From: an uncultured Clostridia bacterium
GTDB taxonomy: Bacteria > Bacillota > Clostridia > TANB77 > CAG-508
Reading direction: 5' to 3'
Assembly (NCBI GenBank): GCA_944392175.1
Contig: CALXVT010000012.1
Coordinates: 1 to 37,647, forward strand
DNA length: 37,647 bases
Shown here piece after piece: positions 1-8,845 of this stretch (positions are counted from its first letter, which is position 1; each line of letters starts with the position of its first letter). The position numbers and the translations under genes were made by a program. The notes beneath the pieces are model-generated. The model was not told the DNA's origin and ran no database searches. It worked only from the letters and a program-made list of their open reading frames with translations.

Positions 1-137
1 CAATCACATTGTAGCATTTGTAATTATATGTGTCTATTTTTATTTCAAAGTGCGTCACTTAATTTTACCATTTATATATTGCATCATTATCAAAATATAA
101 GATTTTGTTTATTAGCTGTAATTTGTAAAATTCAATG

Positions 138-161
138 AAAAAACCAAGCAAATGAGCTTGG
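138..161 (-). terminator. Terminator hairpin after the first minus-strand gene
   Basis: CCAAGC (144-149) pairs with GCTTGG (156-161) around a six-base loop. It is followed on the minus strand by six T's (from 143-138) and on the plus strand by a T-run at 163-168. It could stop transcription from either side and closes the 206-547 gene. Confidence 0.7.
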
Positions 162-205
162 CTTTTTTAAAGTTGAAAGACTAATGAAATCTTCGCTTAA
201 ATTAG

Positions 206-547
206 TTATGTGTTGATTTCTTCATCTAAGAAATTAAGTAAAGTTTCGCGGGTGCTAAAGTTTGGTTCATTAAGAATTTCTCTTAATGCCGTATCCTGAG
301 TATTTAACGTTTCAAACAACAAATCAGTTTTTAGCATCTGCATAGCTTCAAAGATACTCTTTTTCCCGTAATATGGTTTTATATGGAGTAAAACAATATC
401 ATCTTGCAAATGATAGCAAATAAAAATTGCGTTAGAGTCAATTACAATAGCACTTTTTACTAAACTAATTGCTAAATTTTTCCGTGCTATTTCATCATTT
501 GCTAAGATATATATTTGTTTTTCCTCATATATAGCTTCTACCTTCAT
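206..547 (-). CDS. Hypothetical protein, 113 aa
   Basis: I do not recognise this soluble, acidic protein. It begins MKVEAIYEEKQIYILAND and ends in a polar, acidic tail (FLDEEINT); it has no membrane helix and no clear catalytic motif. An in-frame ATG lies seven codons further upstream, but a strong GGGAGAAGAG ribosome binding site sits over that region and points to the ATG at 547, so I chose the shorter form. It is a single-gene unit: a bidirectional terminator follows at 138-161 and the ABC-2 permease gene ends upstream at 615. A TATAAT-like stretch lies around 580-590, without a convincing -35. Confidence 0.6.
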   Translation of the reverse strand: MKVEAIYEEKQIYILANDEIARKNLAISLVKSAIVIDSNAIFICYHLQDDIVLLHIKPYYGKKSIFEAMQMLKTDLLFETLNTQDTALREILNEPNFSTRETLLNFLDEEINT

Positions 548-614
548 GTTCTCTTCTCCCTTCAACACAATATATATTTTATATTATAATACATTTCCTT
601 AAAAAAATAAATAC

Positions 615-2063
615 TTACACATTCTTTATATTCCTCTTCTTAAAAGTAATAATAGAACAAACTAGCATTATTACAAAATATATAGCACAGATCGTAATAG
701 AAAATTCTACACTCATATTACTAAATAAAGGTGTTCCTCCAAATAAATATTGACTTAAGTCCCAGTTAGGAGTTACAAAATATTTAATCCAATTCCATCC
801 ATAAGAAACAGCTATTAAATTAATCATTTCACTTCCCATATATCCAAATATAGGTAATGCAATAGCAAGTGGTGAATTTAATGATAATGTACTTAAGGCA
901 AAAGCAAGAGTTCCAATTAATATTAATATAGGTAATTTACATACAAAAATTAATCCTAAATATGCAAATATATTCATAGTAACTATAGAGCTTGATGTTA
1001 AATCAAATTGTACAACATTCATAAAATATGTGCTAAATCCATAAACAAATCCACCAATTATTAATTGTAATAAAATAATAAGAAGTGTTGTAATAAACAT
1101 TGTTATAAATACTGCAATTAATTTGGACATAAGTATTTTTGTTCTACTATAAGGTCTTACTAATAATAACTTAATTGTTCCTTTGTTAAATTCCTCACTT
1201 ATCATTACTCCTGCAACAATAACAATTACTAGAACAATTATAACAATATATGTTCCAATAGAATTTTGCAAAGTATAATTAGCTGTTGCTGGATTTTGAT
1301 ATTCTTTATCATTTTCTATATCATATTTATATAAATTTGCTTTTTGTAAATAATTATTCATTTCAGATTTTTCATCTTCAGTAATATTTTTTTCTTGTGC
1401 ATATCCATTATAATTTGTCATATACATTTCGTAATTTTGCATTGCTTGACTTTTATAAGTTTCTGAACCATATGGTATATCTTTATCTAATCTTAATGTA
1501 ATAACTTCTTTTTGAAAATTTAAATTTTGTAATTGATTTTTAATATCTTCATTTTCATTATCAGTTTCAAGCATTTTATTTAATTCATCAATACTTTCAT
1601 TCTTTTCTTCTAAATCTTTATTGGCAAAATATTTCCAATCATTACTTAACGCCTTTACCATTTCATCATATTCTTTTTGAACTTCATTTAGACTTTCTTC
1701 ATCTTTTTCTAAATATTTATAATTATTTATTTCAGAAATAACTGGTGCAATAAATTTTTGAATTACGTCTGCTTGCCAGCTTATCTCAGTATATTCTTTT
1801 CCTAATTTTGCTACATCTAATTCTGATTTTGTTTCAACATAGTCATTTACATCTGCAGGATTATTTGCATCCAAACTTTTTAGTTCCTCTTCTAAATAAG
1901 AAACATATGAATTAGAATATGCTGAATAGGAACCTGAGATTTCTGCTCCTTTTTTATTTAAAACATTAAAACCAATTACAACAACAAGTATTATAATAGC
2001 CATTACAATTGTACTCTTCTTAGCTAATATTTTTACTAATTCATTCTTTATTAACTTATTCAA
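615..2063 (-). CDS. ABC-2 type transporter permease, 482 aa
   Basis: This is the membrane subunit of an ABC exporter and partners the ATPase encoded just upstream. Helix 1 is at about residues 17-34. A long polar, coiled-coil-like extracytoplasmic region (about 40-265, rich in E, K, N) follows, then five or six helices from about 270 to the C-terminus, the last ending SIITFKKRNIKNV. The layout matches ABC-2 permeases of the antibiotic/lantibiotic self-protection type. The start is TTG at 2063: the upstream gene's stop overlaps it by eight bases and a GGGGGT ribosome binding site lies 8 bases before it, so the two are translationally coupled. The substrate cannot be read from the sequence. No clear terminator follows the stop. 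Confidence 0.85.
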   Translation of the reverse strand: MNKLIKNELVKILAKKSTIVMAIIILVVVIGFNVLNKKGAEISGSYSAYSNSYVSYLEEELKSLDANNPADVNDYVETKSELDVAKLGKEYTEISWQADVIQKFIAPVISEINNYKYLEKDEESLNEVQKEYDEMVKALSNDWKYFANKDLEEKNESIDELNKMLETDNENEDIKNQLQNLNFQKEVITLRLDKDIPYGSETYKSQAMQNYEMYMTNYNGYAQEKNITEDEKSEMNNYLQKANLYKYDIENDKEYQNPATANYTLQNSIGTYIVIIVLVIVIVAGVMISEEFNKGTIKLLLVRPYSRTKILMSKLIAVFITMFITTLLIILLQLIIGGFVYGFSTYFMNVVQFDLTSSSIVTMNIFAYLGLIFVCKLPILILIGTLAFALSTLSLNSPLAIALPIFGYMGSEMINLIAVSYGWNWIKYFVTPNWDLSQYLFGGTPLFSNMSVEFSITICAIYFVIMLVCSIITFKKRNIKNV

Positions 2064-2967
2064 TTACATTACCCCCTGTCTTTTTCAAAAATGCATCTTC
2101 TAAACTTAAATTCTCTTCAGAAGCACTATATACTTTTACATTCCTTAAAATTAATTCTTTTAATAGAAGAGGCACATCTTCTTTTTCTATATAAACTCTA
2201 ACTTCTCTTTCTGTTAAAATATCCATCTTATAATTTATAATAGAACCAATTACACTACTATCTTCTACTTCTAATATATAACAATTATTTTTAGCATCTT
2301 TTTTGAATGTATCAATATCATTTGTTTCAACTATCTCACCATTTTTTATAATACAAATCTTATTACAAAATGTATCTAATTCTGCTAAATTATGACTTGA
2401 AATTAAAATTGCCATTTTCTCCTCTTTTGCTAATTTTTTAAGTAATGTTTTAACTTCTTTAATTCCTTCTGGATCTAAACCGTTTGTAGGTTCATCCAAT
2501 ATTAAAAGTTTAGGTTTATGAAGAATGGCTTGTGCAATTCCTAATCTTTGTCTCATTCCTAATGAGTATTTAGAAACTTTATCTTTAATTCTATTTTCTA
2601 ATCCAACTAATTTTACAATTTCATCAATTCTTTGTTTATCAACATTTTTATATAGATTAGCAACTAATTTTAAATTATCATATCCTGACATATACATATA
2701 TAGATCTGGACTTTCTACAATTGTTCCTACATTTTCTATTGCCTTAGTAAAGTCTGTTTCTATATCATATCCATTTATAAATACTTTGCCTGATGTAATA
2801 CTTTGAAGACCTGACATTAATTTTATTGTGGTTGTTTTACCTGCACCATTAGGTCCAATAAAACCTAATATATCTCCTTCCATAAGTTTTAGAGAAACGC
2901 CTTTTAAGATTTCTCTTTGGCCAAAATTCTTTTTTAGATTTTCACATCTTAAAATAACTTTTTGCAA
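2056..2967 (-). CDS. ABC transporter ATP-binding protein, 303 aa
   Basis: This is the ATPase subunit of the two-gene exporter. Visible motifs are Walker A GPNGAGKTT (about 38-46), an ABC signature degenerated to YSLGMRQR, Walker B LLILDEPTNGLD and the H-loop SSHN. About 80 C-terminal residues beyond the core resemble the regulatory tails of BcrA/CcmA-like subunits. Translation starts at TTG (2967), set by a GAGGAGGGGA ribosome binding site five bases upstream; no ATG is available nearby. It overlaps the permease gene by eight bases. Drug, bacteriocin or lipid export are all possible. The upstream region is shared with the divergent deacetylase gene, and I see no convincing promoter in it. Confidence 0.9.
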   Translation of the reverse strand: MQKVILRCENLKKNFGQREILKGVSLKLMEGDILGFIGPNGAGKTTTIKLMSGLQSITSGKVFINGYDIETDFTKAIENVGTIVESPDLYMYMSGYDNLKLVANLYKNVDKQRIDEIVKLVGLENRIKDKVSKYSLGMRQRLGIAQAILHKPKLLILDEPTNGLDPEGIKEVKTLLKKLAKEEKMAILISSHNLAELDTFCNKICIIKNGEIVETNDIDTFKKDAKNNCYILEVEDSSVIGSIINYKMDILTEREVRVYIEKEDVPLLLKELILRNVKVYSASEENLSLEDAFLKKTGGNVIE

Positions 2968-3074
2968 AATATTCCCCTCCTCAAATTATTCTTTTTATTA
3001 TGCTCAAATATTAGCACATAATTATTAAGGAAAAAGTATACAATTTATTAAGAATTTATTTAGGAGGTTTTTAA

Positions 3075-3923
3075 TTGAATATAAAAGTGATTAAATTCTC
3101 TCATATTTTGGTTATATTTTTTATACTATTAATTTTACTTAGTATGTTAATTTCTTTCGTTACAGCCAATTCTGAAGAATATGTAGAGGTTCCTATAATA
3201 ATGTATCATAGTGTTTTAAAAGATATTTCTAGATCAAATAAATATACTATTACACCTTCTACTTTAGAAGAGGATTTAAAATATATTAGTACTAATGGAT
3301 ATAATACAATAACAATTTCTGATTTAATTTCGTATGTATATGATAATAAAGAATTACCAGAAAAGCCTATAATAATAACTTTTGATGATGGACACTATAA
3401 TAATTATGGCTATGTATATCCTCTAATTGAGAAGTATAATATGAAGGCTGTTATATCTATTGTTGGTAGTTATACAGATAAATTTTCCGAAACAAATGAA
3501 GCAAATCTTAATTATAGTTATTTAAGATGGAAAGATATTAATGAATTAATTTCCACTGGTAGAATTGAATTTCAAAATCATACTTATAATTTGCATAATA
3601 ACACACATGGAAGAATTGGAGCTAAAAAGAAAAAAGGTGAATCTGATGAAGAATACAAAAAAATATTAGAAGAGGATATTAATAAACTCCAAAATGAATT
3701 TAAAGAAAATACTGGATATACTCCTACATGTTTTACATATCCATTTGGAGGTATTAGTAATTCATCTATAGAAATAATAAAAGAACTAGGATTTAAAGCT
3801 AGCCTTTCTTGTGAAGAAGGCATTAATAAAATTACTAAAAATCCTAATTCTTTATATTTGTTAAAAAGATATAATAGGCCAAGTTTTATGAGTACTTATA
3901 ATTTTTTTCAAAAATTTAATTAA
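3075..3923 (+). CDS. Polysaccharide deacetylase (NodB homology), secreted, 282 aa
   Basis: A predicted extracellular or membrane-anchored carbohydrate esterase 4 enzyme that would remove N-acetyl groups from a cell-wall or exopolysaccharide. An N-terminal hydrophobic segment (about 8-31) serves as signal or anchor. NodB motif 1 is TFDDG (about 101-105). The second metal motif reads HTYNLH, the spacing seen in IcaB/PgaB-like enzymes rather than the HSxxH of peptidoglycan deacetylases, and YPFG follows as motif 3. The start is TTG at 3075, supported by AGGAGG eight bases upstream. It is one of only two plus-strand genes and overlaps the convergent DUF362 gene by eight bases, with no separate terminator visible. 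Substrate assignment (poly-N-acetylglucosamine versus other) is inference. Confidence 0.85.
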   Translation: MNIKVIKFSHILVIFFILLILLSMLISFVTANSEEYVEVPIIMYHSVLKDISRSNKYTITPSTLEEDLKYISTNGYNTITISDLISYVYDNKELPEKPIIITFDDGHYNNYGYVYPLIEKYNMKAVISIVGSYTDKFSETNEANLNYSYLRWKDINELISTGRIEFQNHTYNLHNNTHGRIGAKKKKGESDEEYKKILEEDINKLQNEFKENTGYTPTCFTYPFGGISNSSIEIIKELGFKASLSCEEGINKITKNPNSLYLLKRYNRPSFMSTYNFFQKFN

Positions 3924-5046
3924 CTTTTATAATTTCATATTCTCTAGTACCTAATCCAATTTTTTCTGCGTGTTCTAAACAAGATTTCCATTCACTTTGT
4001 GGAGTTGTATTTTTGAAATGATCATGATGATCTTCAAAATCTTTAGAATGCATCTTATCATCTAATAGACTTCCTGGAATAGGTTTTTGTGCATTACATG
4101 CATCTGCACAAGCTTGATCTAGTGCAACTGGATCAAAACTTGCAAACATTCCAATATCAGGTAAAATTGGAACATCATTTTCAGCATGACAATCACAATA
4201 TGGTGATACATCTAATACTAAATTAATATGAAAATTTGGTCTTCCATCTAATACTGCTTTTGAATATTCTGCCATTTTTTTATTTAATAGTTCGTTTGCA
4301 TGTGAATTATTATTATATATTGCATCAAAATTACATGCGCCTAAACATCTACCACATCCAACACATTTATCATGATCTATATGTGCTTTTCCATTTTCAT
4401 CAAATGAAATTGCTCCATGAGCACAGTTTTTAGCACACAAATGACATTTTTTGCATTTTTCTGTATCTACTGATGGTTTTCCAGAACGGTGTTGTTCCAT
4501 TTTTCCTGCTCTACTTCCACATCCCATTCCAATATTTTTTAAAGCCCCACCAAAGCCTGCTGCTTCATGACCTTTAAAATGGTTAAGTGAAATAAAAATA
4601 TCTGCATCCATAATGGCTCTACCAATTTTTGCGGTTTTTACATATTCTCCACCTTCAACTGGTACTTCAACATCATCAGTTCCTTTTAATCCGTCACCTA
4701 TTATTACATGACAACCTGTAGAAAATGGACTAAATCCATTTTCATATGCAGCTTCTAAATGATCTAATGCATTTTTTCTTTGTCCTACATATAAAGTATT
4801 ACAATCTGTTAAAAATGGTTTTCCACCTAATTTTTTAACCAAATCAACTACAGTTTTTGCATAATTAGGTCTTAAATATGCTAAATTTCCTGGTTCTCCA
4901 AAATGAATTTTTATAGCTACAAATTTATTTTCAAAATCAATGTTTTCAATTCCTGCTTTTTTCATTAGTTTTGTTAATTTTTGTTGTAAGCTTGTACCTG
5001 GTAAAGCTCTAAAATCTGAAAAATATACTTTTGCTTTTTCTTTCAT
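3916..5046 (-). CDS. DUF362 domain protein with two [4Fe-4S] ferredoxin clusters, 376 aa
   Basis: The first ~190 residues are a DUF362 domain (IKIHFGEPGN near 46-54; NHFKGHEAAGFGGALKNIGMG near 155-175). A bacterial-ferredoxin insert follows with two CxxCxxCxxxC sets, Cys198/201/204/208 and Cys228/231/234/238, and then the rest of the DUF362 domain. Proteins of this kind are common in anaerobes and are thought to be redox proteins; the physiological partner is unknown. The ATG is preceded by a TAGGAGGT ribosome binding site. It lies 11 bases downstream of the sirtuin gene and is probably cotranscribed with it and two unknown genes. Its 3' end overlaps the convergent deacetylase gene. Confidence 0.85.
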   Translation of the reverse strand: MKEKAKVYFSDFRALPGTSLQQKLTKLMKKAGIENIDFENKFVAIKIHFGEPGNLAYLRPNYAKTVVDLVKKLGGKPFLTDCNTLYVGQRKNALDHLEAAYENGFSPFSTGCHVIIGDGLKGTDDVEVPVEGGEYVKTAKIGRAIMDADIFISLNHFKGHEAAGFGGALKNIGMGCGSRAGKMEQHRSGKPSVDTEKCKKCHLCAKNCAHGAISFDENGKAHIDHDKCVGCGRCLGACNFDAIYNNNSHANELLNKKMAEYSKAVLDGRPNFHINLVLDVSPYCDCHAENDVPILPDIGMFASFDPVALDQACADACNAQKPIPGSLLDDKMHSKDFEDHHDHFKNTTPQSEWKSCLEHAEKIGLGTREYEIIKVN

Positions 5047-5057
5047 TATAATACCTC

Positions 5058-5762
5058 CTATAAATTTTTAAATACATTTCCTAAACTATCATTTATAACA
5101 ATATTTGCTATTTTATCATAAGGTGTCTTATCTTTATTAATTAATATTAATTTATTACCTTTGTAAAATCTTATAAGACCACTTGCAGGATAAACAGTAA
5201 GTGATGTCCCTCCAACTATTAATGTATCACAATTAGCAATTTGCATTATTGCCTCTTCTAATATATCATCTTTTAAGCTTTCTTCATATAAAACAACATC
5301 TGGTTTAACAATTCCACCACATGAACATTTTGGAACTCCCTCTGAATTAAATACAAATTCTGCATTATAAAATCTACCACATTTCATGCAATAATTTCTA
5401 TGTACACTTCCATGGAGTTCTAATACATTTTTAGAACCCGCTTTTTGATGTAATCCATCAATATTTTGAGTGACAACAGCTTTAAGTTTTCCTGTTTTTT
5501 CTAATTCAGCAAGTTTAACATGTGTAATATTTGGTTTATATTTTAAAGAATTCATTTTATCTTTATAAAACTTATAAAATTCTTCTGTATTATTCATAAA
5601 AAAAGTGTGGCTTAAAATTTCTTCTGGTGGATATTTATATTTTTGATTATATAGACCATCTTTGCTTCTAAAATCAGGGATTCCACTTTCTGTAGAAACT
5701 CCTGCTCCACCAAAGAAAACCACTCTTTTACTTTCGTTTATAATTTCTTTTAAATCTTCCAT
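5058..5762 (-). CDS. NAD-dependent protein deacylase, sirtuin family, 234 aa
   Basis: A Sir2-type enzyme removing acyl groups from lysine using NAD+. The NAD-binding GGAGVSTESGIPDFR is at 18-32, TQNID at 98-102, the catalytic His in ELHG is His117, and the zinc site is Cys125/Cys128 and Cys146/Cys148. GTSL and YPAS mark the C-terminal NAD pocket. Length is typical for bacterial CobB-like proteins, which it resembles in layout; I give no symbol because the class is not certain. It lies between an unknown 309-residue protein upstream and the DUF362 gene downstream with 11-base gaps, so it is probably expressed from the same transcript. Confidence 0.93.
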   Translation of the reverse strand: MEDLKEIINESKRVVFFGGAGVSTESGIPDFRSKDGLYNQKYKYPPEEILSHTFFMNNTEEFYKFYKDKMNSLKYKPNITHVKLAELEKTGKLKAVVTQNIDGLHQKAGSKNVLELHGSVHRNYCMKCGRFYNAEFVFNSEGVPKCSCGGIVKPDVVLYEESLKDDILEEAIMQIANCDTLIVGGTSLTVYPASGLIRFYKGNKLILINKDKTPYDKIANIVINDSLGNVFKNL

Positions 5763-5773
5763 ATTTGCCTCTT

Positions 5774-6703
5774 CTAATGATTAAATGAAAATATCTTTCT
5801 AAAAAATTCTAATATTTTATTGCTGTATCTTATAGCTATAGCATTCTTTTTGGTAGTTTTAGATAATTCTACTTCTTTTCTATTTAGTTTTTCTAAAATT
5901 TTATTTTTTCTCTCTAAATAATCCTTATCTTCTTCAATTACACCTCTTAATGTTTGAAGTTCTTCTAATTTATTCCTTACTTCTTTTATTTCATCTAAAT
6001 TAGTTATACTTTTTAATATATAGTTAAAACAATAATCCATTATTTCATTTTGTAATTCAAAATATAAAGACTTTATTTTTTGATCTACTTCATACATATC
6101 TTCATTAGTATAATAATCAATTTGATACTCATAAAGCATATTGAATTTTTTTATAAGGTTTTCTGTAAATCCTCCAAATACATCTTCTAACTTATCCTTA
6201 TATTCATCATTTCCAAATATTGCACTATTGCCACATTCCTTTAAACCTATTAAAAAGTTAATTTGCATTATTAAATTGACTAAAAGGGCATAATTTTCTT
6301 CTATAAGAGAAACTATAAATAAATCATGAATTTCCATTCTTTCTTTTAAATCTTGCATTAACAATTTTGTAATATATAAATTTAATGCTTCTTTAAAAGG
6401 TGATGGATTAATTTCATTTGATAAATAATGTAAATATTCTAAAATCAAATTCGGATTTAAAGAATTAATATACATTTTACTAGAAAAATATAAATTATTA
6501 TTGTCATAAAAATGTGTTATTTCTTCATTTGAAAATTTAGCAATTTTAATTTTTGCTTTTTCTAACTTTTCTAGTATTTTAATATATTCATCTTCTGTTT
6601 TTTGAAATACATTTACTATTCTTCTTGCAACTTCATTTGCTATTTTATTTACTTTATATTGTGGTATCTCTTCTATAATTCCTTTTATCATTTGCTCTTC
6701 CAT
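5774..6703 (-). CDS. Hypothetical protein, 309 aa, largely helical
   Basis: I do not recognise a family. The protein is rich in E, K, I and N and looks helical throughout, with a coiled-coil-like stretch at about 235-285 (KIKEVRNKLEELQTLRG then EDKDYLERKNKILEKLNRK). It ends in a basic, aromatic segment (YSNKILEFFRKIFSFNH) that could be amphipathic and touch the membrane. There is no obvious transmembrane helix or catalytic motif. The ATG at 6703 has AGGAG six bases upstream. It lies 11 bases before the sirtuin gene and 12 bases after the small membrane protein, so the four genes from 7072 to 3916 read as one operon. Confidence 0.6.
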   Translation of the reverse strand: MEEQMIKGIIEEIPQYKVNKIANEVARRIVNVFQKTEDEYIKILEKLEKAKIKIAKFSNEEITHFYDNNNLYFSSKMYINSLNPNLILEYLHYLSNEINPSPFKEALNLYITKLLMQDLKERMEIHDLFIVSLIEENYALLVNLIMQINFLIGLKECGNSAIFGNDEYKDKLEDVFGGFTENLIKKFNMLYEYQIDYYTNEDMYEVDQKIKSLYFELQNEIMDYCFNYILKSITNLDEIKEVRNKLEELQTLRGVIEEDKDYLERKNKILEKLNRKEVELSKTTKKNAIAIRYSNKILEFFRKIFSFNH

Positions 6704-6715
6704 ATTTTTCTCCTA

Positions 6716-7072
6716 TTAATTTCTTGTAATTAATAATTTTATAATATAATTTTCTTGTTTTCCAATTACATATAATGCTTCTCTTTTCTTAATAAACCAA
6801 GAAGTTAAATCATTATACTTTTCTCCATCTATAATTATTCCATTAAAATCATCTGGATTTCTAACTCTGTATTTTTCACTTTCCAAATCTATTATTGTAG
6901 TTTTAATAATTCCCTCTTTTTCTAATTTTTCTAGCTCTTCCATTCTAGCTTTGCTATCTTTTGCAAGTTTGTTATATTGTAAAGTTTTAATTATATATAT
7001 AATTGCTTTAAATGCAATAATTGTAATTGTTGCTAATATTGCACTTACTAAAATTATTTCATCATTACTCAT
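6716..7072 (-). CDS. Small single-helix membrane protein, 118 aa
   Basis: One N-terminal transmembrane helix (about 4-28, IILVSAILATITIIAFKAIIYII) is followed by a charged cytoplasmic-looking region (SKARMEELEKLEKEG) and a small C-terminal domain containing YRVRNPDDFNGIIIDGEKYNDL. I know no function for it. An earlier in-frame ATG at 7084 is overlapped by the GGAGGT ribosome binding site serving the ATG at 7072, so I use the later start. It is the first gene of the run that continues through the unknown 309-residue protein, the sirtuin and the DUF362 protein. The divergent ABC exporter begins 164 bases away. Confidence 0.6.
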   Translation of the reverse strand: MSNDEIILVSAILATITIIAFKAIIYIIKTLQYNKLAKDSKARMEELEKLEKEGIIKTTIIDLESEKYRVRNPDDFNGIIIDGEKYNDLTSWFIKKREALYVIGKQENYIIKLLITRN

Positions 7073-7235
7073 AAAAACCTCCATTCGAGCAATTGATGCT
7101 CTAACAAAATGTAATTATAAACCTATATAAAATATTTAATCGAATTATATCATAATATATAAAAAAAACATATAAATTATATAATTTTTGTTTACAAATT
7201 TATAAAAAATAATATATCATATTTTTGGTGATAAT

Positions 7236-8834
7236 ATGTTTAAATTGTTAAAATTATTAAATAGAAAAATGTATTATGTTTCTATCTTATTAAGTATTAT
7301 TTATTCAATAGCTGAATATGGAGTTTCGTTTGCATTAGCTTATTACGGTACATCTTCCTTTACACTAGATAAAGCTACTTCACTTTTGTATGCAGTAATA
7401 ATATTATATTCTATAACTTTAATTACACATTATATAGAATTAAAACTTGATGGAATTGTTTACGGGCTTTACGACGTACAAATTCAGGAATATTACTTTA
7501 ATAAAATACAAAAAATGACTCCTAAAAAAATTTCTGATACACATACCGGATATATTTTTAATTTAATAAAAGATACATCTTCTTTGTTTATCGATTTACT
7601 TTGGCTTATAAAAGATACCTTACTTCCTTTAATTATAGGGGCAATAGCATTTGCATATATGGCATTTAGTCAAAATATAATTATAGGAACTATATGTATA
7701 TTAATTTCTATATCAGCTATAACAATTAAATATATATTGATGAAACGAATGAATAAATATGAAAAAGATACAAGGGATAAACATTCAAAACTTACTGGAA
7801 TTTTAATTGATTTTATTCAAAATATTTTTACTGTAAGAAAATTAAACATTGAAGATTTCTGCACTAACAAATTAAAAGAAAAGGAAAATGATTATAAAAA
7901 ATCATTAATAATTACAGAAAAGAAGCATGCTTTTAGAAATTCATCTTTCCATTTTCAAATGGATTTAATATATATTATAGTTGTATTCTCAGTTATACTT
8001 ATAATTAAAAATGGTTCTGATGGATTACCTTATTTATTATTTTATTTTACTTTACTAAATAATATTTACACAAGAATAAATGGTGCTTCTAGATTAGTAG
8101 ATACTAACGTTAAGTTCAATATCGCCAAAAATCAATTAGAAAGTTTTCTAGAATCTAATATTACATTAACTCCCATTTCTACATGGAATAAATTAGAAAT
8201 TAGAGAAGGCATTTTTCAATATAGTTCATCAAAAACAAAAATTTTAATTCCTGAATTCATATTAAATAAAGGCGATAAAATTAGTATTATGGGAGAATCT
8301 GGACAAGGAAAAAGTACAATTCTTAATATCCTATCAGGAACATATTTATTAAAACAAGGATCTTTTATTGTAGATAATAAAGAATATAAAAATTCTAAAA
8401 TAGATGTAGTGTTTGTATCACAAGAAGTGGACTTATTTGATTTAAGTATTAGAGAAAACTTATGCCTTGGAAAAGATATTAAAGAAGAGGAAATTTTAAA
8501 ATTATTTGATGATGCCGGTCTTATGGAATGGTATAAAACTCTTCCAGATGGTTTAGATACAATAGTTGGTGAAAGAGGTGTCAAATTATCAGCAGGTCAA
8601 AAACAAAGGTTGAATATTATAAGAGGAATTTTAATTGATAAAGATGTATATTTCTTTGATGAACCTACATCAAACTTAGATTCTATATCAGAACAAAAAA
8701 TTACTGAGATGATTGCCAAATATTTAAAAAACAAGACATATATTATTGTTACACATAGACCTAGTCTTAAAAACTTATGTAATAAACATTATATTTTTGA
8801 AAATCATATGGTAAAAGAAGTTACTAATATTTAG
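7236..8834 (+). CDS. ABC transporter, fused permease/ATPase exporter, 532 aa
   Basis: A half-transporter of the type 1 exporter kind that would act as a dimer. The N-terminal ~300 residues hold about six helices (first at about 13-35), and the C-terminal third is the nucleotide-binding domain with GESGQGKST, the variant signature LSAGQKQR, Walker B VYFFDEPTSNLDS and the H-loop THR. It is shorter than the usual 570-600 residues, mostly in the linker and NBD. The start has a modest GGTGAT ribosome binding site. It is a single-gene unit on the plus strand; the last codons and TAG stop lie inside a perfect 15-bp hairpin (8813-8845). The substrate is unknown; lipid, drug or peptide export are all possible. 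Confidence 0.88.
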   Translation: MFKLLKLLNRKMYYVSILLSIIYSIAEYGVSFALAYYGTSSFTLDKATSLLYAVIILYSITLITHYIELKLDGIVYGLYDVQIQEYYFNKIQKMTPKKISDTHTGYIFNLIKDTSSLFIDLLWLIKDTLLPLIIGAIAFAYMAFSQNIIIGTICILISISAITIKYILMKRMNKYEKDTRDKHSKLTGILIDFIQNIFTVRKLNIEDFCTNKLKEKENDYKKSLIITEKKHAFRNSSFHFQMDLIYIIVVFSVILIIKNGSDGLPYLLFYFTLLNNIYTRINGASRLVDTNVKFNIAKNQLESFLESNITLTPISTWNKLEIREGIFQYSSSKTKILIPEFILNKGDKISIMGESGQGKSTILNILSGTYLLKQGSFIVDNKEYKNSKIDVVFVSQEVDLFDLSIRENLCLGKDIKEEEILKLFDDAGLMEWYKTLPDGLDTIVGERGVKLSAGQKQRLNIIRGILIDKDVYFFDEPTSNLDSISEQKITEMIAKYLKNKTYIIVTHRPSLKNLCNKHYIFENHMVKEVTNI

Positions 8835-8845
8835 TAACTTCTTTT
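8813..8845. terminator. Shared bidirectional terminator of two convergent genes
   Basis: A perfect 15-bp stem, 8813-8827 with 8831-8845, and a three-base loop. It spans the stop codon of the plus-strand ABC exporter (8832-8834) and touches the stop of the minus-strand amidohydrolase (8844-8846). AT-rich arms provide T's on both strands. Confidence 0.8.
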
